Positions 37,581 through 49,388 of a stretch of 64,000 nucleotides of DNA are shown one piece after another. Made by a program: the position numbers and the translations under genes. Location: contig NW_022145554.1 of the NCBI RefSeq assembly GCF_000002235.5, positions 62,001 through 126,000 of the forward strand, in the 5' to 3' direction. The number at the start of each line of letters is the position of its first letter. Position 1 is the stretch's first letter. Source of the DNA: Strongylocentrotus purpuratus (taxonomy: Eukaryota > Echinodermata > Echinoidea > Camarodonta > Strongylocentrotidae). A model generated the notes under the pieces. The model did no database searches. It had not been told where the DNA came from and saw only the letters and a list, made by a program, of their open reading frames with translations.

Positions 37581-38308
37581 CCAAAGTTGACCTTTACTTC
37601 CTAGGTCAAACTGCGGAATAAGTGGTTGAAGACAAATATTGATAAAAGAATACATCATTTGGGTTTCCTGTTGTATGCAGAAAATCTAAATGTTGTATTT
37701 TTTCATCAATATTCGACTTCAAACACATTAAAAAAAAAAAATCCTTGCAGAAATGTGTCTTAAATAAGATCCTCTATCACATTATGATACAATTTAAGTG
37801 AAATTTTGCCATCAAATTTATTGGGCTCCCAACAATTTAGAGGGGCTTTAACGCCGATAGTCCTGCAAAAAAACGTGTTTCAAATCATTGTTTTTAGTCA
37901 TGATTCATGTTTGTGATTCTGGCTTTAAAATGCATGAACACAACCCAGTATAGTTGAAACCATTTGACATTTCACAGTGCACAGAGTGATAATGATTATA
38001 TAAGTGACAGACAAACAAAGTACTGGAACACTGCCTCTGATTCCATGTTCTGTGATTTTATTGCACATCTGGTATATTAAACATGTTCAAATGTTCAAAT
38101 TTGCATCAAAATTGGTACAACAGCAGCTCCCAATGGCTGCAAACTGGCAGCCAGGAAGAACAAGGGCCAGACTGAACATCAAGGGGTGTAAAAGTTGTAC
38201 CCTAAATTTTGCACCCTTATGGGTGCTGCTAATGTACGGATTTCGGAAACAAATACAAATGTATACTATTAGTGCCTATTATTGAAGAGTAATTCAAAAA
38301 ATAATTGT
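37581..38308. other. Intergenic, nothing recognised
   Basis: No family motifs, tRNA boxes or inverted ends seen. Confidence 0.5.
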
Positions 38309-38316
38309 GACATGAA

Positions 38317-39024
38317 CAAGGGTGTCGATTTGTATCCGTGGTTGGGGGGGATAATAGGTGCCAAAATATTTTCGGCAATGGATCAAAGCAACCAAGAGGT
38401 AGAAGCGTGTGGCGGGTTGCACCCCCCTCCCCAAGTCCGGCGAAGCACAGAGCTTTGACGTTTCATTAAATTATTAGAGAAAGAAGACGATTCGTTGTGT
38501 CCTTGTCTGAGTGCAATTCCCTCCGCCCTCCCGCAAGAAAGCTTTGACGTTTCAATAAATTATTACTCTTAATCCTTGTCTGTATTCATTTTCGCCCATC
38601 CAGCGCAAAGGGCGGAAGCTTTGCCGTTTCACTAAATTGTTAGAAAAAGAAGACAATTCGTTTTTGTGTTTTTTTTGGGGGGGGGGGGAGGCCCCCCCCC
38701 TCCAAAACGCAAGTGACATAGGCCTACATCAGCTTTTTACATAATAATCTTTCTCCAAAAATGAAAAATGTTTTAGGGAATATCAAGAAATAAAATGAGT
38801 GAAAAAACACCAATAAAGATACAATGACGTGAATTTTAAAAAGGGTGAACGGAAACAACATAACAACATTAACTACTCTCATCACTAATTTTTCTCTTAA
38901 TTTTTTTTTTTTGAGGGTGAATTATTGGGGGGGGGGGATGATTGTACAGGCCATCCCCCCCAACCTGAAATATTGGGGGGGGATATATCCCCCCCCCCCA
39001 TCCCCCCCGGGATCGACACCCATG
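38317..39024. mobile_element. hAT-type non-autonomous element (708 bp)
   Basis: Terminal inverted repeats CAAGGGTGTCGAT and ATCGACACCCATG are flanked by perfect 8-bp duplications GACATGAA at 38309-38316 and 39025-39032, diagnostic of hAT. Inside are three degenerate tandem units and a poly-G/poly-C palindrome around 38930-39000. No transposase. Confidence 0.9.
38451..38670 (+). repeat. Three degenerate tandem units in the hAT element
   Basis: GCTTTGACGTTTCA-TTAAATTATTAGA-like units begin near 38452, 38541 and 38618 (spacing about 89 and 77 bp), with shared AGAAGACGATTCGTT. Confidence 0.75.
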
Positions 39025-39032
39025 GACATGAA

Positions 39033-39504
39033 TAGCCAAACACCTTACAAAACTACAATTATGTAAAGTTAAAATGTCTGAATGTACAGAAGTATTATTA
39101 GCACCCAAAATACCATTGAAAATTTAAAACTATTAGGGTTTTTATTACTTGCATATATATCCAAAATGATTGATATGTCTATCAGATTGGCCAGAATCTG
39201 TAGAATCTTGATTTTGTGTAGAACATTTTTACATTAGAAACTTGTCAGTAATACCATATTTACAATATTACCTCATGAAAAACGGCAGATAGGAATATTT
39301 ATAAAAGAGGTTTCCATGGTGTAAGTTGTAAAAATTTATAATGTTAAAAAAGATTAGTTTCAAAATTGTTCTTATATAAAAACTGTTTCCAAGTTTGAAA
39401 ACTGTTTCAATTGAATTATATCACATACACATTTAAGAATAAAACATACTCTTCTTTTTTCAATACTATTACTGTTAATGCAACAAAAAAGAAGTTAGTA
39501 GGAA
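39033..39504. other. Intergenic, nothing recognised
   Basis: AT-rich, no motif seen. Confidence 0.5.
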
Positions 39505-39615
39505 TATTCCCCAGGAAGTGGAGAGATGCCCGATGTCCGATGACAGGGGTAATAATATCTGTAAAGTTCTAAGAGACAGTATTACATAGCGCTACATGAA
39601 TCCAGTTAACAATAT
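39505..39615 (+). mobile_element. 3' part of the second SINE family
   Basis: TTCCCCAGGAAGTGGAGAG, GGGGTAATAATATCTGTAAA and AGCGCTACATGAATCC parallel 23244-23392. Lies just downstream of NAT9. Confidence 0.6.
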
Positions 39616-39792
39616 TAAAGCATAATCTGATATCATTTGAGTTCTTATCAAGTTCTAGAACTTAACATCATCAATCCAGGGCATACACCTACTAATGTAC
39701 TGTCCATCCAATGACAAAGTTATATGCCTGGATCTTCTCTACGAGCTTCAAGGTCACAATTTAAAAAATTATTTTTGAACTATGACTCTTAT

Positions 39793-40003
39793 GTCATCTA
39801 TTTCGGGTGTACTCCAATCAGCCAGTCCTGTAATTGACCTTTGACCTCAAGTTCAAGGGTCACCTCTTGAAAAAAAAAAAATCTTCCATTGTCATCGATT
39901 TGAGGCGTACTCCACAATCTGCAAGTGAATCATCTGTTCCCTCAGCAAGTCCTGGAATTGACCTTTGACCTCAAGTTCAAGGGTCACCTCTTGAAGAAGA
40001 AAA
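39793..40003 (-). repeat. Two downstream partial copies of the NAT9 terminal exon
   Basis: The 3' part of the last NAT9 exon (from the codons [17 protein letters not shown] to the stop) recurs twice just past the gene, at about 39891-40003 and 39793-39875. Each starts at the same exon point and lacks its own acceptor. The nearer copy stays open to a matching TGA ([17 protein letters not shown]... then NR and stop). The farther one has lost an internal stretch. They would fall in the NAT9 3' UTR. Confidence 0.85.
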
Positions 40004-40018
40004 AATTCTACTCATATG

Positions 40019-42756
40019 TCATCTATTAGGGGTGTACTGCACAATCTGTAAGTGACTCATCTGTTCCCTCAGCCAGTCCTGGAATTGACCTTTGACCTCA
40101 AGTTCAAGGGTCACCTCTTGAAAAACTTTGCTGACAGAAGTCTGGTGGTGAAAGAAAATGTAGAGAAGGAAATTAACTAAATTTTGGCACCAACTTTCAG
40201 TAGATAATTGTGCAAGTGTGCAATTGTACAAGTGTTTTTACAAAATAACAAGGGCAAAAAAAAACCTGCAGTAAAACTAAGTTTATGAATACAAATAACA
40301 AACAAGATTTCAACATATTTGGTAATTATGCTTCTTTTTTCTTATTTCATTTTGAAATAATATGTACCATGATATCAACAGCTATAAAGAATATTCAAAT
40401 CCCCAAAGTATAGGCAATATCTTCTTTTTTTAAATCCCTACTGTAAATGTTTTGTACACAGGTTTTAACCTGCGTCAGCTTACAACCTATTCTAACAATT
40501 AAAACAAAATTTACCCAAAATGGCATACACATAATATAGATATAAAATAGCAAGGGAGTTTGTAAGAATTATCCACATAAGCTATAACTTTGATCAGTCC
40601 GAAACACAAACCGAGGGTAATTTGAAGGTACCAACAGTACAAGACGTACCAAGGGTGGGTAATTTCACTAGCGCCTAAACACAACTGCATTACTTGTCTT
40701 AAAAACTGGTGACAAGGATCATTGTTGTTTGATAATTTGACCTCATCACACTATTTTACCTCACCTAAGCCTGTTGATCACCAGAAAAAATGTGAATTAA
40801 GAAAAATTAACGCCTGGTCATATCTCCACTTTAAAGCAATCATTTAATTAGCGTTTACGATAACATCTAGTGCATTGTAGCAATTATTCAGTGGAAGAAA
40901 CAGTGAATTACATGGTTGTTAGAGTAATTTTGCGACACACTTACCTCTTGAAATCCTAGTTTTTTGAAGAGCCCAAGACTGACCTTGTTCTTCTCTCCGA
41001 TCTTTGCAACATATCTAGATACCTTCAAGGAATCCATACCTAAAACACAAACAAAATGGACGTCTAACTAAATAAAGCGCTGTCTCTAACAAGTCCTGAT
41101 TTTTCTCTTTTGATTGAATATAGAATATTTAATTATAAATTTACTGCAGCCGGAGGGCCTTTCTACATTCAATGTTTGCCATTGTCCATCTACAATGTAC
41201 AGGGGTATCAACGGGTTCTAAAAAGGGGGTGACATGTTGCAGGGGAGCAGAGGATGTGGGAAGGGGATGCTCCTCCCTCCCATTATGAGGACTGCCTTTG
41301 TAGAGTAAACAAGAGGGGTAAGCAAAGGCTCTGATGTCCCCATTGTTCTCCACCTTCTGACAGCCTTATCTGCCCATAACACTGAATTAATAGTGTTCCA
41401 TTTAGTTTACAAAAGTGCACATGGATATGATATTCTGGGATTCAATCATTTATAAACAAATTCTGGATTAAAAAAAAAGCTAAAAGGTTATTCTACATAT
41501 CAACATCTTATGGCAGGAGTTATGGGATAATATACAGAAATGTTGAGACTTATGACTTGTATGCCCCCTTCCCCTCCCCTTGTCAGCTACAAAAACAGAA
41601 CAAAATGCCCCAGTGGAAGAAATCTTCAATTGTATCCTCACCATAGTGCATCATGATGAGAAGTGCCTCCTTGCCGAACCCCTTTCCACGACTGGATGAT
41701 TCTGGATATACAAAAACAAAGACAAATACATTCTAAAGCCTCAAAATGACTTGAACGATGCATATTGTAGTGTGCATTATAATATGGAACACCAAAAGGG
41801 CGATGGCTTAACCTTAATTGAGGATAGTATAAATCCAGTTTACTACAGCAACCAACTCTATGATTCACTTTCCAGTTATTTTCCATTTTGTTTTGTCATA
41901 AAATAACACAAATTTTGTTGTCTTCCTGTTCAATGTATATACTCAATAAATATTTTTTTCTTCATTAAAGCGGGCCTGCACTACTTGTAGCTACTTGCGC
42001 CCTCTATATAGCCAACAATGCCTCAGTGGTACCGTTGATTCCCCATTAGGTTCCCCATGATCCCCTTTTTCTTATGTTAATTGAGAGCTGTCAGCAACCT
42101 TACAAGGAGGTATAATCCTTCTTGGCCAAACTAGTGCAGATAGGCATTCAAACTCGAGAATGAAGACATTTTGAAAATTCTGTAAACAAAATTTTAACAA
42201 TAATTTAGAGATCTTCAAATTGTATAACTTTAATTTTTGTTTGTACTTGCCTGCCACCATTATCTCAATCTCAGCTATAGAGGGCTCGTCTGGATCATTG
42301 AAGAACAGATTCACATCCCCACACATGCTTTCTGATGGAAAATATCATGAGATATCAGTTGAACTTTAGTACAAATTTGAGCTTGGGAATGTCTGATTTC
42401 CAGTGAAGCAGAGTATAAAATTTACGTCAGAAATAGTGAGATTTTCCTTGGGGCAATCTTTTCATGAATGTTATTTCCAATTGTTCCAGAGCTCTTTCTA
42501 ATTCCTCTTCATTCCATTATAAATTTCCACTGCCTTGAGTTGTGGTCCACGGTCAAGTCTTCAGATTTTCTTAACTGAGGCAATCTTTCCACATACATTG
42601 CCTCCCTATCAGAGTAATTTCATTCTTAGCTTTGCAGAGATAAATCAATCATGGTTCCATTCACAGAATGTGCTTACCAATCTCATCGGTACTTGATGAC
42701 CATTTGCTCTTGTCCAGCATGATGAATGTACATTCTGAGAGAGGGAAAGACAGAGA

Positions 42757-42801
<45 letters not shown>

Positions 42802-43630
42802 AATTTAAGCATGAATGAACATGAATATACATGTATATACAATATCTCTTGTAAAAATTCTTAACCAATTATATGTTATATAAAAGGTTTAATAGCAGAT
42901 CATCTTCATTTGAAAGTATATTCTGTGAGAGAGCGTAGTTATCACGAACAAAGAAATAGAGTTGCATCCAGGTTAGAATTCAACTAGATTAGGAAAAGGA
43001 CTCCATAGCAATCGCTGGCGCATAGCGCACTTAGGCATTTGAGTAGATTCGGAATTGACATCCTGGAACAATTGCCACCATATAAGCATGTATTGTACAA
43101 TCAATGAACCTTACTATTCTCATCCTGAAACCAGCTCTTTTGCATCTCATACTCCTCTTCAAGGGATAATGGTTCTGAAGCGGTTAGTTCCTGCAACTCC
43201 GTTGACTTCATCCATTCATGGTATCTATATAATTTGATGTAGAAGGTAACCAGGTAAATTAATTTACTAGATAAGTGATTTTCAGGTTCAGTGACGATTT
43301 AGTAAATTTGATCATTTTTGTAAGGGTTCCAAAACCTCATCATAATAATAAACAAATATTCATTGCTATTAAACCATCTCTCATCATTCATTCAAAAGAA
43401 CTTTCACAGACCTCTCACAATTTAGATATATTTTCTACCCAATCATCCAATGTTCATGTAATAATTTAATCTTGTACTAGTCTTTCGACGAACTATCACT
43501 AGTCTTTCGACGAACTATCACTTTAATGAGGGTTTTTTAGTTTCTTACCTGGGAACATGAAAATCTTTGTACGGCACCAAGACCACATTGGTGCCGATGA
43601 TACAAGTGCTTTCATTGATCCTCATTCTAT
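40019..43630 (-). CDS. NAT9: N-acetyltransferase 9 (GNAT family)
   Basis: A GNAT-fold acetyl-CoA transferase; NAT9 proteins have been linked to microtubule stability. Coding exons: 43625-43549 (ATG at 43625; exon opens at 43630 after a TTTCAG acceptor), 43224-43115, 42734-42678, 42331-42251, 41701-41642, 41039-40945, 40141-40019 (TGA). The sum is 603 nt, 200 residues, close to the usual length of about 207. The N-terminus MRINE, the block [20 protein letters not shown], and the CoA-binding motif RGKGFG (about residues 113-118) identify it. The intron after 42251 has a GC donor (AG/GCAAGT). Because the start exon opens five bases before the ATG, a further 5' untranslated exon is expected upstream. 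Confidence 0.95.
41966..42090 (-). mobile_element. MITE, AAAGCCC family, copy 2
   Basis: Reverse-orientation copy of 24229-24342 in a NAT9 intron, with CCCCATGATCCCC and CTTATGTTAATTGAG. Confidence 0.7.
42737..42797 (+). repeat. (GA)n microsatellite
   Basis: GA run starting just upstream of the acceptor of the NAT9 exon at 42734. Confidence 0.9.
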
Positions 43631-44048
43631 CTGAAATAAAAGTGAAACAGAAATAAGCCTCAAAATAAAACAAAACATTTCAAATTCAAAGAATTATGGT
43701 CTATACAATGGTTTGGCTGGAGGTTGTATGCCTTATTCTTGTGAAAAACATGTTGCCTTCAACTAAGACAATAGCTTTAACTTTTATTAGCTTTATTTGA
43801 GCCTTTATACTTTAGATCTATTTCTATTTTTTTAACTTTTTTGTTATTCATTATAGTAGCCTTTAGATATCTGGGGTCGTTTTACAAAATCTAGATGCTG
43901 TCGCTCGACTTTTCCGCCAAATGTTCACAAAACCATTTTCTTTGCAAAGACGAGCGTCAGCTTCCCCGATGCACTACACACAGCGCCGAGCGAGGCTCCG
44001 GCTGGGCCTCAGCCAACGACCGCGACCGGGTACAAATACGGTCACACT

Positions 44049-44921
44049 TAGACCGAAAGCTTCAGTCTCTATAATCGTCGGTTGTTCCACTGAGACTACG
44101 TCTGGCTCCACTAGACCTCCGGTTATAGAGACTGAACGACTGCCTATGCCAGCCTGTGTTGAACTTATTCCGCTAGATTTTAGCCGCTAGGCCCCTCCCA
44201 CAAACTTGCCACGGCCGTATTGTTATGCCCCCAAAATCCCCAAAATGTCATTTTACCTCGTTCATTTCCAATTTTAAATTAGGCCTAGGCTATAATACAT
44301 CGGTTCCACTTACTAACTTGATTGATATAATCCGTTTAATGGTCCCTTTTAAGGAAATTATCGGTCAAAATCGACATCCATGTTGAAAATCTTGCAAGCC
44401 GTTCGCTGCCGTCAATCTCATCCCTTCTAGTCTACGCCGAAGGCAAAATGATTATGAAGGAAAAACTGTGATAACGCCATTACGAACGTGTAGATGGCGC
44501 ACAGTTTTTCCTTCCTAATCATTTTGCCTTCGGCGTAGACTAGAAGGGATGAGATTGACGGCAGCGAACGGCTTGCAAGATTTTCAACATGGATGTCGAT
44601 TTTGACCGATAATTTCCTTAAAAGGGACCATTAAACGGATTATATCAATCAAGTTAGTAAGTGGAACCGATGTATTATAGCCTAGGCCTAATTTAAAATT
44701 GGAAATGAACGAGGTAAAATGACATTTTGGGGATTTTGGGGGCATAACAATACGGCCGTGGCAAGTTTGTGGGAGGGGCCTAGCGGCTAAAATCTAGCGG
44801 AATAAGTTCAACACAGGCTGGCATAGGCAGTCGTTCTGTCTCTATAACCGGAGGTCTAGTGGAGCCAGACGTAGTCTCAGTGGAACAACCGACGATTATA
44901 GAGACTGAAGCTTTCGGTCTA
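44049..44921. mobile_element. Near-perfect 873-bp palindrome with 9-bp target duplications
   Basis: Starts TAGACCGAAAGC and ends GCTTTCGGTCTA, flanked by GGTCACACT at 44040-44048 and 44922-44930. Arms of about 425 bp pair almost perfectly around 44485, with CGCCAT/ATGGCG closing the loop. A 9-bp duplication points to the Mutator superfamily; no transposase. It lies just upstream of the NAT9 coding start exon. Confidence 0.92.
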
Positions 44922-45089
44922 GGTCACACTCTGCTCTCTTTCACTCGTTCAGTCTCACTCATTGAATTCATTCGCGTCACACTGTTAAGTCAGCAATGAT
45001 AATTTGAACATTCAAACAGGAACTGATACGCTAAAAATGAATCTAATCCACGATAAGGAAAGCTACAAACATTGTTTAAACAAACATAC

Positions 45090-45120
45090 CCTGCTCTGAT
45101 TCACGTCCCACAACATGAGA
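45090..45120 (-). promoter_or_regulatory. Candidate non-coding first exon of NAT9
   Basis: A good minus-strand donor AGG/GTATGT sits at 45090, upstream of the NAT9 start exon and beyond the 44049-44921 palindrome. If used, the palindrome would lie in the 5' UTR intron. This is inferred only from the donor match; the upstream limit is unknown. Confidence 0.25.
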
Positions 45121-45473
45121 TTTCACATAATTTGCAGACAAACAAATTATGGAACGCCAAAAGGAACGCTAGATACAGGGGATAAGGGGGGAAGGGGGGG
45201 GGGGGGGTTGTTGTTGTTGTTGTTGGGTAATTGTTTATTGGCGTTCATTCAATGTTGAATATATACGCCATAATTATTTTTAATTTTATAAGGAAAATCA
45301 GTTATAAATAAGAAAACTGAGGATAAAGATTTGTAATGATATAATTAAAAAGTAACGCAATTTTTTAGGAGTCTCTGGATGGTTTGCAACTTCGTGTTTC
45401 TGCTTTTTTTTTTTTAGTTTAATCTGGTCAGCCCGGTTTCGATGGCATGGGGGGGGGGGGGGGAATGCATCAT

Positions 45474-45622
45474 CAGGCACGTAGCCAGAGTTTGATGTTT
45501 GGGGGGGGGGCACATAAATGTAATCGGTCGAGGTCAAAAAAGAGGTCTAAAAAAGTTCAACCGATCCTGGATTTTTTTTTTTTTTTTTGGGGGGGGGGGG
45601 GGGCTACGTGGCTACGTGCCTG
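45474..45622. mobile_element. G-rich hAT-like element
   Basis: Inverted ends CAGGCACGTAGCC and GGCTACGTGCCTG surround a poly-G and poly-T core, the same architecture as 46554-46842. The flanks do not show a clear target duplication. Confidence 0.7.
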
Positions 45623-45640
45623 GTATGTATCCCCAAAATT

Positions 45641-46180
45641 GTATATACATGTAGGCCTATATGATGAAATAACGGAAAATGAGTAATTACTGCTTGTGTG
45701 ATTAATAATGTTATTGCACAATATTTCCTTGATGTATTTCACAAAAATAGTCGGGAAAATCTATTGAATCTAGCTGTGTAACAATCTTTTATTTAAGTAT
45801 GACCATGGATATACATGTACCAGTGTGAAGAAAACAAGGGCTCGTTTAACGTTACGTTACATTCTCTCTATGAAAGAGTTCAAACGATATAGTAAAGCAA
45901 TACGTTTCTAAAGTTCCCTATAAAATTATGTTTCATTACAGCCTGTACAAAAAAAAACGGAAGATCTTTCTTCTCGATCACTATACGTTCCCTCGCAGAA
46001 TATACTTTCAAACGAAGATGTAATTAAACCTTTCATAATGGGATAAGAATTTGTCCCCCGAAATTTAAAAAAAAAATTGTATATATACATGTAGGCCTAT
46101 AATGATAAAATAACGCGGAAAATGTGTAATTATTGCTTGTGTGATCAATAATGTTATAGCACAATTTCCTTGATTTCACA
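45641..46180 (+). repeat. Pair of about 100-bp direct repeats
   Basis: ACATGTAGGCCTATA through TTGCTTGTGTGAT.AATAATG to TTTCCTTGAT occurs at 45641-45740 and 46079-46180. Confidence 0.75.
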
Positions 46181-46520
46181 AAATCACAACATATTATTAA
46201 AATCAAACTATTAAAGGGATAGTTGAATTCTGTTGCAGAGGGCGCTACACAAATTTTTTTTTTGTGAGATAATGAAAAACTGAGTCGTGTCAAATTTGAA
46301 AGAACATAATATTTAAATAAAGTCATCTTTGTTTGATCAAAATCGGTTCAGAGACGGCTGAAATATAACGATTGCTAATACTTGTGTACCGGCCACCACA
46401 ATTGGATATTTTGACAAATTTAAAAAAAAACGTTAAAAAACCCGAAATAACGCCTTTTACGTTGTCAATTAATGCCAATGCCGAAGGGGCTCTTTTGTTG
46501 GCATTTTCGTGCTGCTTATA

Positions 46521-47402
46521 CAGTGCGTCCCAGAAAAAAACGATACTGAGAAGCAGGCGCGTACGCAGAATTTGAATAAGCGGGGGGGGGGGGGGGGGGG
46601 GGGGGGGGGGTAAGAGGTCACTTTTTTTTGTTTTTTTTTTGGTCTCGAAATTTGAAAATTTGACATTTTGCTCCGTTGGGGGGGGGGGTAATTTAGGTCA
46701 GCTTTTTTAGGTCAACCATGGGAATCCAAAGGGGGGGGGGGGGATTTAGAGAAATTTAGGGGGGTTTACACAAAAAAATTACCAAAGGGGGGTTTAACCC
46801 CCAAACCCCCCCCCCCCCCCCCCCCCCCTGTGTACGCGCCTGGCGAGAAGTATCGATGTTTTATCATAACTTAATCACAATCATAATTAATGAATGATAT
46901 ATATTTGGAAAGCTTAGAGTCTCCTCTAACGTGGTGCATATTTTACGCATGAGTGATTAAATGCAATTTGAAGGAAGGAAACCAAAAAGTAATTTGGCGG
47001 GCAGTATCTGAATTTCAAAGAAAATTTCATATTTCTAGAAAGTTCATTTTCTGCTCTTTCATATGATACCTCAATCAAGAAAAATGAGCCAGGAATAACA
47101 AAGTCCCGTTTGTTTAAAGTAACCCTTACATTTCATAATTTTAACAAACAAATTCGTTTTCACTGGGTGCCTGCCGTAGCAAAAAGCAGATCTGACAAAA
47201 GACTTAACTCCGTTTCGTTGACAATCAGCCATGCATGAAGACTCTCGTCTACGGCTGATTGTCAACGAAACGGAGTTAAGTCTTGTTAATTTTGTTTATG
47301 GATACGGCAGGCAGCCAGTGAAAACGAATTCGTTTAATAAAATAATGGGAATGCTAGCAATACTTTAAACAAACAGAACTTTGTTATTCCTGGCTCATTT
47401 TG
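46521..47402. mobile_element. Second mariner-type palindrome copy, interrupted and truncated
   Basis: Begins with TA then CAGTGCGTCCCAGAAAA and follows the sequence of 5214-6083. A G-rich element (46554-46842) is inserted near its left end. The right arm stops at about 47402, where another repeat begins. Confidence 0.85.
46554..46842. mobile_element. G-rich hAT-like element nested in the mariner palindrome
   Basis: Ends CAGGCGCGTAC and GTACGCGCCTG are inverted repeats. CTGAGAAG before it and GCGAGAAG after it agree at 6 of 8 bases, a worn 8-bp duplication. The uninterrupted copy at 5214 has a single GAGAAG here, which confirms the insertion. The inside is mainly poly-G, with long C runs near the right end. 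Confidence 0.8.
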
Positions 47403-47600
47403 GTGTGCCGCTCTAATGGGTCACTTTTTCACAAAAAACACTAAACATTGGTCCCATTTAAAAAAAAATATCCCTAAACATGAGTCCCATTTTCGAAAAT
47501 TGTGAAAATGGTCTTTACTTCGAGAATCCCTCAAAATGACCTTTAAAATGGGTAAACCTAGGTTTCGAGGTTTGAGCGGCGCACCCCTGTCCAAACCAAA
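47403..47600. mobile_element. Possible inverted-repeat element after the truncated mariner copy
   Basis: GGTGTGCCGCTC at the left and GAGCGGCGCACCCC at the right are inverted repeats about 190 bp apart. No target duplication was found. Confidence 0.5.
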
Positions 47601-48564
47601 TCTGAGTCACCCCCCCCCCCCCAAAAAAAAAAAAACCGGGCTTAAATTGGGCCGCTTCAACCCTTCATGGCCGGCTACATCAATCACTGTTTTCTTTTGA
47701 AATTACAATAAACCGACCCCAAAATTGTAATCTATAAACAAAATGGAGGTTAGTATTTACATTACTCAGTGGTACAATCGTAAACATTTCGAATCAATGC
47801 AGGAAACGGTGGTCCGTGTAGTTATTAAGCCTTCAGTGTGTCTTCGATCTCATATGGGTATAGGTCTACCCCGAACACTGAGTGGACTGAAAGCTTAATT
47901 TTGTCATCTTGGACACCATATTTATTTTCCCTCAAGAAGCGCATGTTATTAATTGTGATCTTATAAATTTTGAAGAAGGTTAACAAAAAGTTGCCTTTGA
48001 GGCCTATCAAGTTTCTTTATTGTTCAAAACATTCTACTAAAAGGCGAAATAACTCAGCAATAGTATCATAACATATATGTGAACCGCATTACATATTTCA
48101 GCATAAAAATACTCAGGATAACAATGACAAAAAAAATGAAATAATTATTTATAAAAATGACACAATGGAAGATATAGCTCTCGTAGAATACTCTATAAAG
48201 AGATGTGTCTGGTTTGCTGCCCTCAACGTTCGGAGCATTATCGCGGTTGTTTTCAAAATCTAACGACGAAGTGGTCAATCAAAACACCGAGATTTGTCAC
48301 TTTACAAGATATAAGGTAAATGATGTTTATTTCAATTCATAATTCTATATTTTTATTTATAACGCTTCGCTTTGATAGCTAGATATAAGATAATTGATTG
48401 ATTGATAGTACTATAAATATTAACAGATCGCAGACTGCGAGTAACTGCCTTTGCGGAATTAAGTTTGGGCTTTACTCTGGCAATGCCACTGCGGACGCAG
48501 GGCGCGGGCAGGGCTGGCTATGCCGACGGAGCGGTTGGGCGGGCTGCTCACGGACCGACATAAC
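47601..48564. other. Intergenic, nothing firm
   Basis: Starts with a C/A homopolymer, then AT-rich sequence and, from 48430, a GC-rich patch leading into the 48565 inverted repeat. Confidence 0.5.
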
Positions 48565-49388
48565 TCCGGGAAGCTCCAACACCATGAACACCGGCGCACA
48601 GTGGGCCAGGGAGGAACCAAAGTGCGCCAAAACTCATGTTTGGGGATTTTTTTTTTATAAATCCATAGAGGAAATGTTTGGATTTCCAGGGATTTTCGCT
48701 AAAATTTTATTACCAACATTTTCTCTGATGTCTAAGCTTAGTTCAGTTGATTCTGCCCGTTATGTTAATTGTTATAGACTTCTAGATCTAGACCGAATTT
48801 TCCGTCTCTTTCGTTCGTTAGCCTCTTATTGGGGTAGGGTCAGCCGGCTCTCTCTTTAGAGACGGAAACCGTCTATACACATTCCCTTGATAACGCCACG
48901 GCCATTTCAGGTCGTAGCGTTTTGCCCCCAAAATCCCCCAAAATGTCATTTTACCTCGTGCATTTTATATTGGAAATTAGGCCTAGGCTATAATAAATCA
49001 GTTCCACTTACCAACTTGACTGAAATAATCAGTTTAATAGTCCCTTTTTAGGAATTTATGGGTCAAAATCGAAATCCATGTTGAAAAAGATTTTCAAAAT
49101 GGATTTCGATTTTGACCCATTCTTCATGTTGAATTGAAAGAGTTATAAAATAAGTCACTTTTGACTGTGAATATGTAGGATTTTGCTGTTTGAAGTAGTA
49201 AATTTATACCCTATTGTGCATAACGAAATTGAATATTTCACTGAGGTATTCCTTTATGTATTACCTTTTAACTGGGCAAGAAAAAAATTGGAAAAAAAAA
49301 AATCACCCAAACTTAGTTTTGGCGCACTTTGGTTCCTCCCTGGCCCACTGTGCGGCGCCGCGGCGCCAGTGTTGGAGCTTCCCGGAGT
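48565..49388. repeat. Inverted repeat pair enclosing the 48789 element
   Basis: About 90 bp at 48565-48655 (CTCCGGGAAGCTCC to CCAAAACTCATG) is the reverse complement of 49298-49388, with a small GC-rich difference. The pair could be the ends of a foldback element into which, or around which, the 48789 element sits. Confidence 0.7.
48789..49125. mobile_element. Degenerate relative of the 44049 palindrome
   Basis: Begins TAGACCGAATTTTCC and carries the same inner blocks (CCACGGCC, GCCCCCAAAATCCC, TTAGGCCTAGGCTATAAT, TTTTGACCCAT), but only a short right arm. An older, shrunken copy. Confidence 0.75.
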
